DNA of 9,795 nt from positions 1-9,795 of the forward strand of contig CAKVMU010000047.1 of NCBI GenBank assembly GCA_934773085.1, given 5' to 3'. Below, in pieces: positions 1-5,637 of this stretch. The stretch is from an uncultured Candidatus Melainabacteria bacterium (GTDB lineage: Bacteria > Cyanobacteriota > Vampirovibrionia > Gastranaerophilales > Gastranaerophilaceae). Each line of letters begins with the position of its first letter. Position 1 is the stretch's first letter. The notes beneath the pieces are model-generated. The model was given only the letters and a program-made list of their open reading frames with translations, was not told the DNA's origin and did no database searches. A program made the translations under genes and the position numbers.

Positions 1-1
1 T

Positions 2-1066
<1,065 letters not shown>

Positions 1067-1501
1067 ATGAGAAATAATTTAAATGTTATTCAGATAAGGG
1101 GTATAAGAGGTTTAATAATAGCCGGAGTTGTGGTTTGCTGTCTTGCTGCAGGCTTTATAGTTTTTCCGGGATGGGTGGCTATGCACCTCTGGAATATTAC
1201 AGCATCATATATTGAAACAATTCCGGCAATCGGTTTGATTCAAGGTGTACTCCTTTGGGGTATCCTTATTGCTGCATATTTTACATTCAGAAAAAATAAG
1301 GTTGTAGTTTGTTTGAAATCTCCAAAAGGTTTGGATGAAGAAGAATTGAAAGCTGTATTTGCAGATATAAAAAGACAGTCTGTTGAAGATCCTGTCTTGC
1401 AAGCAATGCTGAAAGCCCGTGAAGCTGAATTAAATATTATTAAAAACGAAAAAACAGAAGATAAAGATGAATCTTCTGCTTCTGATAGTCATAAAGTCTA
1501 G
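1067..1501 (+). CDS. Small two-helix membrane protein of unknown function
   Basis: I do not recognise this 144-residue protein. Two hydrophobic stretches, about residues 15-37 and 53-74, are predicted membrane helices joined by a short loop with aromatic residues. The second is followed by RKNK, so the charged C-terminal half (75-144, rich in Glu, Lys and Asp, probably helical, with a disordered Ser/Asp-rich end) is likely cytoplasmic by the positive-inside rule. There is no signal-peptide cleavage motif and no recognisable catalytic motif. The ATG touches the ligA stop codon, and an AGGTG-like Shine-Dalgarno lies about eight bases upstream at 1054-1058 inside ligA, so translation is probably coupled to ligA. 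The gene ends only three bases from the convergent gene on the other strand, and its 3' end contains that operon's predicted terminator. Confidence 0.85.
   Translation: MRNNLNVIQIRGIRGLIIAGVVVCCLAAGFIVFPGWVAMHLWNITASYIETIPAIGLIQGVLLWGILIAAYFTFRKNKVVVCLKSPKGLDEEELKAVFADIKRQSVEDPVLQAMLKAREAELNIIKNEKTEDKDESSASDSHKV
1449..1478 (-). terminator. Predicted intrinsic terminator of the minus-strand operon, inside the opposing gene
   Basis: An 8-bp perfect inverted repeat (CAGAAGAT at 1455-1462, ATCTTCTG at 1471-1478, 8-base loop) is preceded on the plus strand by six A residues (1449-1454). Read on the minus strand it is a hairpin followed by six U residues, about 27 bases past the stop of the 67-residue gene. 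The stem has only three G-C pairs, so termination may be partial. Confidence 0.55.
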
Positions 1502-1504
1502 CAT

Positions 1505-1708
1505 TTAGCCTCTTGCATTAGTGTTTTCAAAAATCATGCGACTTTGGCTAAGCGCTAACATTTTAAGTGAGCACTCACCCTCTTTTCTGCTCATAACGCC
1601 GATTGAAGATAGTCTAGCAGTTACAAATTCATTTAAATCATTCGGCTCAATATACAAAGGGCAAGATGAGTCGCAATTACGTTCTGAAAAAGGACATGTT
1701 TTTTCCAT
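1505..1708 (-). CDS. Small four-cysteine protein of unknown function
   Basis: This is a 67-residue protein with Cys 5, 12, 16 and 46, spaced C-x6-C-x3-C-x29-C. The pattern resembles small uncharacterised bacterial proteins beginning CPF...C...CPLY, which could bind zinc or an iron-sulfur cluster; that function is a guess. There is no signal peptide or membrane helix. It is accepted as real because its ATG overlaps the transketolase stop by one base (TAATG) and a good Shine-Dalgarno (GAGGAG, minus strand, 1722-1717) lies eight bases upstream inside the transketolase gene, so it is the last cistron of the wecG-transketolase operon. The plus-strand reading at 1521-1715 has no such support. Confidence 0.75.
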   Translation of the reverse strand: MEKTCPFSERNCDSSCPLYIEPNDLNEFVTARLSSIGVMSRKEGECSLKMLALSQSRMIFENTNARG

Positions 1709-2535
1709 TATTTAAGCTCCTCTAATGCTTGCGCTAACTGCTCGTCATTAGGAGCTTTTCCATGCCAGCCGGCATTGTTTTCCATAAAAGAAACACCTTT
1801 GCCTTTTATTGTGTGAGCAACAATAGCACAAGGCTTGTTGCTTAATTTTGCTTTTTCTGTAGCATCAAAAATTTCATCAAAATTATGCCCATCGATTTCA
1901 ATTACATCCCAGCCAAAAGCATTGATTTTTTCGGCAACATTTCCGATTGACATAACATCTTCCGTACAACCGTCGATTTGAAGGTTATTTCTGTCAATTA
2001 TTGCTATAAGATTGTTCAAATTTCTGTGAGCGGCTTGCATAAATGCTTCCCAACAAGAACCTTCCTGTAGTTCACCATCTCCCATATATACAACAACATT
2101 TGCGTTGTTCTTGTCTAATTTTAATCCCATTGCAATGCCGCAGCCTAAAGCAAGCCCCTGCCCCAAAGAGCCTGTAGATGCTTCAATCCCAGGAACATAG
2201 CCTTTGGAAGGATGGCCTTGTAATTTAGAATGAATTTTTCTGAATGTTGTTAATTCATTTTTCGGGAACATGCCGTGTTCAGCCAGAACTGAATACAACA
2301 GAGGGGATGCATGTCCTTTTGAGAGTATGAATCTGTCTCTGCCGGCAAAATTTGGATTTTTATCCCAATCAGCAGGTATATTTAAACATTTTTCATAAAG
2401 GACTGTTAATATATCAGCACCTGACAAAGAACCGCCCGGATGTCCTGATTTTGCATCATGAACCATTGTAACTATATCTCTTCTGACGTTAAGGGCAAAA
2501 CTTTTTAACTTATTTTTCTCATCAACGCTTAGCAT
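1708..2535 (-). CDS. Transketolase, N-terminal (thiamine diphosphate-binding) subunit
   Basis: This is the N-terminal half of a split transketolase, which moves two-carbon units between sugar phosphates in the pentose phosphate pathway. The 275 residues contain the family hallmarks: GHPGG (31-35), KGHAS (73-77), STGSLGQGL (120-128) and the thiamine diphosphate/Mg motif GDGELQEG (152-159) ending at DRNN (181-184). It stops where the pyrimidine-binding domain of full-length transketolase would begin, as in two-gene transketolases, so a C-terminal partner is required. None is adjacent. The ATG at 2535 is preferred over the in-frame TTG at 2541: the Shine-Dalgarno AAAGGA (minus strand, 2547-2542) is six bases from the ATG but touches the TTG. 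It lies 12 bases after wecG, whose stop overlaps this Shine-Dalgarno. A DXS-like or other sugar-forming role cannot be excluded without the partner. Confidence 0.93.
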   Translation of the reverse strand: MLSVDEKNKLKSFALNVRRDIVTMVHDAKSGHPGGSLSGADILTVLYEKCLNIPADWDKNPNFAGRDRFILSKGHASPLLYSVLAEHGMFPKNELTTFRKIHSKLQGHPSKGYVPGIEASTGSLGQGLALGCGIAMGLKLDKNNANVVVYMGDGELQEGSCWEAFMQAAHRNLNNLIAIIDRNNLQIDGCTEDVMSIGNVAEKINAFGWDVIEIDGHNFDEIFDATEKAKLSNKPCAIVAHTIKGKGVSFMENNAGWHGKAPNDEQLAQALEELK

Positions 2536-2547
2536 GAACAATCCTTT

Positions 2548-3267
2548 CTATTTTGTAAATTTGTAATTAATTGCCTTAACTATAAACAGTGGCAATGTCG
2601 GGAAAATCCTTTTGAATCTTGAAGGTTGGGTTACTGTTCTGTACAACCATTCAGTACCTGTTATTTGAAAAATTTTCGGAGCTCTTTTAATTGTCCCTGA
2701 CCAAACATCAAGGCTACCTCCAATTCCTACCATTAAAGCAGGTCTTAATACTTTTTTTGCGTTATAAATAAATTTTTCTTGTCTAGGAGACCCCATAGCA
2801 ATAAGTATTAATTTTGGAGATTTTTCCTTAAGACTATTATAAATCTCACTATCATCATTAAAATACCCGTTGTGGTAGTATACGATATTAAGTCCGTTAA
2901 TTTCTTTTTGTAAATTTTCAACAGCTTTTGTTATAACTTCTTCTTTTGCTCCGACAATTGCAACAGGAATATTGTTTACGGCAGCTTCCTCAAGAAGTTT
3001 TCTCGCAAAATCAATTCCGGGAATTCTGTCTACATTCATGCCATTGATTTTAAGAGCAATTTTTACACCAACCCCATCTGGAATTACCATCTCCGCTTCT
3101 TTAAGAATCCCTGCAAATTCATTGTCTTTTGTCGCAGTCTCAAACATTTCGGGGTTAATTGTTACAACCTGCGAAACCTTGTTGCCGTCTATTAATTTTT
3201 TTGCGTAAGATATAGCTTCATTAAAGCTGTATGTATCTACATTAAATCCCAATAATTCAACACTCAT
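2548..3267 (-). CDS. WecG/TagA/CpsF-family (GT26) glycosyltransferase
   Basis: This 239-residue enzyme belongs to family GT26, whose members transfer N-acetylmannosamine or a related sugar from a UDP donor to an undecaprenyl-linked acceptor at the inner face of the membrane, in wall teichoic acid, enterobacterial common antigen or other surface-glycan synthesis. Visible signatures are TINPEM (36-41), PDGVG (63-67, with Asp 64 at the position of the proposed catalytic base in TagA), RIPGID (81-86), AMGSPRQE (157-164), GGSLDVWSG (183-191) and TGTEWLYR (203-210). The basic and hydrophobic C-terminus (211-239) fits the membrane-associating appendage of the family. There are no other surface-glycan genes nearby, so donor and acceptor cannot be named and I give no symbol. 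It is the first gene of a minus-strand operon. No Shine-Dalgarno precedes its ATG, while TATAAT lies six bases upstream. Confidence 0.92.
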   Translation of the reverse strand: MSVELLGFNVDTYSFNEAISYAKKLIDGNKVSQVVTINPEMFETATKDNEFAGILKEAEMVIPDGVGVKIALKINGMNVDRIPGIDFARKLLEEAAVNNIPVAIVGAKEEVITKAVENLQKEINGLNIVYYHNGYFNDDSEIYNSLKEKSPKLILIAMGSPRQEKFIYNAKKVLRPALMVGIGGSLDVWSGTIKRAPKIFQITGTEWLYRTVTQPSRFKRIFPTLPLFIVKAINYKFTK

Positions 3268-3273
3268 ATTAAC

Positions 3274-3279
3274 ATTATA
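3274..3279 (-). promoter_or_regulatory. -10 box of the wecG operon, predicting a leaderless mRNA
   Basis: On the minus strand a perfect TATAAT (3279-3274) is followed by six bases and then the ATG at 3267. A start site seven bases past the -10 box would be the A of that ATG. No Shine-Dalgarno is present. I see no convincing -35 at 16-18 bases upstream; the region is a T-rich tract. Confidence 0.6.
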
Positions 3280-3280
3280 C

Positions 3281-3309
3281 TTGAAAAATAAAAAAAAGTA
3301 TTTTAAAAT
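3281..3309 (+). promoter_or_regulatory. Sigma-70-type promoter of the secreted repeat protein
   Basis: TTGAAA (3281-3286) and TAAAAT (3304-3309) are separated by 17 bases, giving a start near 3316 and a 5' leader of about 20 bases. The leader carries a strong Shine-Dalgarno, AAAGGAG (3325-3331), six bases before the ATG. The -35 lies next to the -10 box of the divergent wecG promoter. Confidence 0.6.
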
Positions 3310-3337
3310 TCTCCTTGTAGTCTGAAAGGAGCTTAAA

Positions 3338-3757
3338 ATGAAAAAATTATTAACCGTTTTAACACTTATGGCTTTTGCAACAACTCTTTCTGCATCAGCT
3401 GCTGAATCAAAGATTGAAAATTATGTAAACAAAAAACTTTCTCCTATTACTCAAAAGGAAAAGAATTTTAATTCTAAAGTAGAAGCACAACAAAAAGCTA
3501 ATGCGGCTAAAAAGGCCGAACTTCAAAAAAAACATGAAGCTAACAAAGCAGCTCTTGAAAAAGCAAAGAAAGATGCACAAGCAAAACAAGCGGCTGACAA
3601 GGCTAAATTAGAAAAGGCTAAGAAAGATGCACAAGCAAAGCAAGCAGCAGACAAAGCTAAATTAGAAAAAGCTAAAAAGGATGCTCAAGCAAGACAAGAT
3701 GCTAGAAAAAAAGCTATTGAAAATGAAAAAACTTACTGGAAAAATTTAATTAAGTAG
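3338..3757 (+). CDS. Secreted Lys/Ala-rich repeat protein of unknown function
   Basis: This is a 139-residue protein with a clear Sec signal peptide: MKK, a hydrophobic core to about residue 17, then an SASAA cleavage region near residue 21-22. It has no lipobox cysteine. The mature part is almost entirely Lys, Ala, Glu, Gln and Asp, with no Cys and only one Trp, and should form one long charged helix or coiled coil. Residues 71-124 are three tandem 18-residue units built on KAKKDAQAKQAADK. Only the flanks (about 23-60 and 125-139, including TYWKNLIK) are non-repetitive. The net charge is strongly positive, so binding to an acidic envelope polymer is conceivable, but no function can be assigned. 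It has its own promoter and Shine-Dalgarno and is followed by an intrinsic terminator, so it is probably monocistronic. Confidence 0.87.
   Translation: MKKLLTVLTLMAFATTLSASAAESKIENYVNKKLSPITQKEKNFNSKVEAQQKANAAKKAELQKKHEANKAALEKAKKDAQAKQAADKAKLEKAKKDAQAKQAADKAKLEKAKKDAQARQDARKKAIENEKTYWKNLIK
3548..3709 (+). repeat. Three 54-base in-frame tandem repeats (18 residues each)
   Basis: The units are 3548-3601, 3602-3655 and 3656-3709. At protein level the first two differ only at their second residue (Ala versus Lys), and the third differs from the second in its last six residues (RQDARK). Eighteen residues make five full alpha-helix turns, so each unit repeats the same helix face. Confidence 0.9.
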
Positions 3758-3766
3758 TTTGATATT

Positions 3767-3793
3767 AAGGAAGGTGTTGAGTCTTCCTTTTTT
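3767..3793 (+). terminator. Intrinsic terminator after the secreted repeat protein
   Basis: AAGGAAG (3767-3773) pairs perfectly with CTTCCTT (3783-3789), extendable by G-U pairs, and the 3' arm runs into six T residues (3788-3793). It lies ten bases after the stop codon and before the purB start, separating the two genes. Confidence 0.8.
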
Positions 3794-3797
3794 ATTG

Positions 3798-3803
3798 TAT
3801 AAT
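3798..3803 (+). promoter_or_regulatory. -10 box of purB, predicting a leaderless mRNA
   Basis: A perfect TATAAT ends six bases before the purB ATG at 3810, and no Shine-Dalgarno is present. Candidate -35 sequences are weak: TGTTGA at 3775-3780 (17-base spacer) or TTGAGT at 3777-3782 (15-base spacer). Both fall in the loop of the preceding terminator. Confidence 0.6.
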
Positions 3804-3809
3804 CACATT

Positions 3810-5090
3810 ATGATTGATAGATATTCACGAGAAGAAATTAAGAAAATTTGGGATATAAGTGTAAAGTTCGATTATTACTTAAAAGTTGAACTTGCGGTTT
3901 GTGAGGCTTATTGCAAATTAGGTACTATTCCTGAAAAAGCTTTAAATGAAATAAAATCAAAGGCTTCTTTTTCAGTTCAGAGAATTGATGAAATTGAAAG
4001 TGAAGTAAAGCATGATGTAATTGCGTTTTTGACGAATGTTAATGAAACAGTTGGTGAAGAAAATGCAAAATATATACATATGGGACTTACCAGTTCTGAT
4101 GTGATAGACACTGCATTTGCTCTCCAAATCTCAGACTCGTCAAAGTTGATTTTGCAAGAGTTGGATGACTTAATAAGAGTCGTTAAGGAAATGGCTTTTG
4201 AGTATAAAGACACAGTTTGTATTGGTCGTTCACACGGGGTTCATGCCGAGGTAATGACATTCGGATTTAAACTTCTGAATTGGTTAGACGAACTCAATCG
4301 TGCTAAGAAAAGTTTTGAGTGCGCTGTCGATGAAATTTCTGTCGGGCAAATCTCAGGTCCTGTAGGAACCTATAGTAATGTTCCTGTTGAGGTTGAAAAA
4401 ATTACGTGTGATATCCTAGGATTAAAACCTGCACAAATTTCTACACAAATAATTTCGAGAGACAGACACGCTAAGTTTATGTCAGAACTGGCTGTTATTG
4501 CTGCTTTGATTGAAAAATATGCGACAGAAATTAGACACCTTGCAAAAACTGAAGTTCGTGAAGTTGAAGAGGGTTTTGGTAAAAATCAAAAAGGTTCTTC
4601 TGCCATGCCACATAAGAAAAATCCGGTTTTGTGCGAAAATCTTTGTGGTTTGGCGAGGGTTGTACGTTCAAATATGTTGACCGCATATGAAAATATAAAT
4701 TTGTGGCATGAGCGTGACATATCTCATTCTTCAGCGGAGAGAATTATTTTCCCTGATTCGTTAATTTTGGTTGATTTTATGTTACATCGTTTTAAATTGG
4801 TAATGGAAAATCTCGTTGTACATAAAGAGAATATGCTGAAAAATGCAAATTTGTATGGTGGGGTTGTATATTCTCAAAAGGTTTTATTAAAATTGGTTGA
4901 AAAAGGATATTCAAGAGAAGATGCGTATCGAATTGTGCAAAAGCATGCGCTAAAAGCTCTTGAGGGCGGCCATTTTAAAGAAGGAATTCTGTCCGAAAAC
5001 ATTTTATCTGAGTCAGAATTGAACGAATGTTTTGACCAAAAAGATTACCTCAAAAATATTGATAAGATATTTGCTCGTTTCTATAAATAA
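3810..5090 (+). CDS. purB: Adenylosuccinate lyase
   Basis: PurB catalyses two fumarate-releasing steps: SAICAR to AICAR in de novo purine synthesis, and adenylosuccinate to AMP. It is a cytosolic homotetramer of the fumarase/aspartase superfamily. The 426 residues match the usual ~430. Visible motifs are KHDV (67-70), TSSDVIDT (94-101), GRSHGVHAE (139-147, with the conserved catalytic-region His 142) and the superfamily signature SSAMPHKKNP (263-272), whose serine loop carries the catalytic Ser. The start is ATG 3810, because the family begins MIDRYSREEI; an in-frame TTG at 3759 would add 17 unrelated residues translated from the upstream terminator. No other purine genes are adjacent, and a single-gene transcript is likely. 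No clear terminator follows. Confidence 0.97.
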   Translation: MIDRYSREEIKKIWDISVKFDYYLKVELAVCEAYCKLGTIPEKALNEIKSKASFSVQRIDEIESEVKHDVIAFLTNVNETVGEENAKYIHMGLTSSDVIDTAFALQISDSSKLILQELDDLIRVVKEMAFEYKDTVCIGRSHGVHAEVMTFGFKLLNWLDELNRAKKSFECAVDEISVGQISGPVGTYSNVPVEVEKITCDILGLKPAQISTQIISRDRHAKFMSELAVIAALIEKYATEIRHLAKTEVREVEEGFGKNQKGSSAMPHKKNPVLCENLCGLARVVRSNMLTAYENINLWHERDISHSSAERIIFPDSLILVDFMLHRFKLVMENLVVHKENMLKNANLYGGVVYSQKVLLKLVEKGYSREDAYRIVQKHALKALEGGHFKEGILSENILSESELNECFDQKDYLKNIDKIFARFYK

Positions 5091-5116
5091 GTATTTAATA
5101 TATTTTTATACTGTCA

Positions 5117-5135
5117 TGCCGAACTTGCTTCAGCA
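5117..5135 (+). repeat. Imperfect hairpin resembling a dispersed intergenic palindrome
   Basis: TGCCGAA and TTCAGCA (5117-5123 and 5129-5135) pair except for one C-A mismatch, around a CTTGC loop. TGTCATGCCGAACTTG-type palindromes recur between genes in various bacteria, so this may be a decayed copy; that link is from memory. It has no U tract, so it is not an intrinsic terminator. Confidence 0.45.
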
Positions 5136-5167
5136 GGGGTAAAGGGGTAAAGGGGTAAAGGGGTAAA
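5136..5167. repeat. Tandem array of GGGGTAAA, four perfect copies
   Basis: The copies are 5136-5143, 5144-5151, 5152-5159 and 5160-5167, a perfect period-8 microsatellite directly after the hairpin. Its copy number could vary by slippage. Confidence 0.95.
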
Positions 5168-5192
5168 TGTATATGGCTGGTAGGTGGAAATT

Positions 5193-5292
5193 TCCCTCTC
5201 CTAGCAGGAGAGGGATTAAGGGTGAGGTGTCGATTTGCATGTAAAAACGACAGACTGTCCCCTCATCCTAGCCTTCTCCCGACGGGAGAAGG
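5193..5292. repeat. Inverted pair of REP-like hairpin elements
   Basis: Hairpin 1 has a 10-bp stem (5193-5202 with 5206-5215, loop AGC). Hairpin 2 has a 9-bp stem (5272-5280 with 5284-5292, loop GAC). Each is flanked on its inner side by a related tail, ATTAAGGGTGAGG (5215-5227) and, in reverse complement, GCTAGGATGAGG (5261-5272), so the two are diverged inverted copies of one element. TGTCG (5228-5232) and CGACA (5248-5252) extend the symmetry, so the whole 100 bases could fold as one long imperfect palindrome. The arrangement is like BIMEs of REP elements. I see no RAYT transposase in the window. Confidence 0.75.
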
Positions 5293-5300
5293 TAATAACA

Positions 5301-5384
5301 AACTCTTCAACTCTTCAACTCTTCAACTCTTCAACTCTTCAACTCTTCAACTCTTCAACTCTTCAATTCTTCAATTCTTCAACT
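5301..5384. repeat. Tandem array of AACTCTTC, about 10.5 copies
   Basis: Eight perfect copies (5301-5364) are followed by two AATTCTTC variants (5365-5380) and a final AACT. The period is 8, as in the GGGGTAAA array, but the unit is unrelated. There are no unique spacers, so it is not CRISPR. It starts eight bases after hairpin 2. Confidence 0.95.
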
Positions 5385-5492
5385 AAACCAATCCATCCAG
5401 TAATTCCCACCAACCAACCCCTGCATTTGCCCCTAATTGTAAATTTTTGTAAACATGCCCCTTGAAAAATTGTAAGTTATACCCTTATTAAC

Positions 5493-5520
5493 TTGACTCG
5501 TTATATTGATGTTGTACGAT
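5493..5520 (+). promoter_or_regulatory. Candidate rpoB promoter
   Basis: TTGACT (5493-5498) and TACGAT (5515-5520) are separated by 16 bases and would give a leader of about 110 bases. An alternative is the extended -10 TGGGATAAT at 5544-5552, which lacks a clear -35. Either would drive rpoB-rpoC; I cannot choose from sequence alone. Confidence 0.4.
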
Positions 5521-5637
5521 GGTATAACATGGTTTCATGTATATGGGATAATTATGTCCGAAATTAAAATAGAAAAATTTAAAATATAAAATTTAAATAA
5601 GTAGTGCGTACATCATTAGAATAGATGAGGTGAATTA

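Larger units (their letters stand above)
5091..5637. other. Repeat-rich purB-rpoB intergenic region (547 bases)
   Basis: I see no credible gene here. From left to right it holds a small imperfect hairpin (5117-5135), four copies of an 8-base unit (5136-5167), an inverted pair of hairpin repeats (5193-5292), a 10.5-copy 8-base array (5301-5384), a C-rich stretch without recognised signals (about 5385-5460), candidate rpoB promoters (5493-5552) and an AT-rich leader with the rpoB Shine-Dalgarno. Confidence 0.8.

Noticed and set aside
1521..1715. Plus-strand 64-residue open frame opposite the cysteine protein
   Set aside because: It lacks a Shine-Dalgarno and lies antisense to a gene with clear translational coupling.
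2536..2541. TTG start of the transketolase subunit at 2541
   Set aside because: The Shine-Dalgarno would touch the start codon; ATG 2535 has a normal six-base spacing.
3301..3338. Hairpin (CTCCTT 3311-3316 with AAGGAG 3326-3331) hiding the Shine-Dalgarno of the secreted protein
   Set aside because: The predicted transcription start near 3316 leaves the left arm out of the mRNA. It would matter only if transcription starts further upstream.
3759..3809. N-terminal extension of purB from a TTG at 3759
   Set aside because: It translates the upstream terminator and promoter, and the family begins at MIDRYSREEI, encoded from ATG 3810.
5301..5384. Possible CRISPR array
   Set aside because: The units are 8 bases and contiguous, with no unique spacers of 25-40 bases and no cas genes.
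5235..5465. 76-residue open frame with Asn/Ser/Thr/Leu/Gln/Phe repeats
   Set aside because: It is a translation of the AACTCTTC array and part of the hairpin element, with no Shine-Dalgarno and no protein-like composition outside the array.
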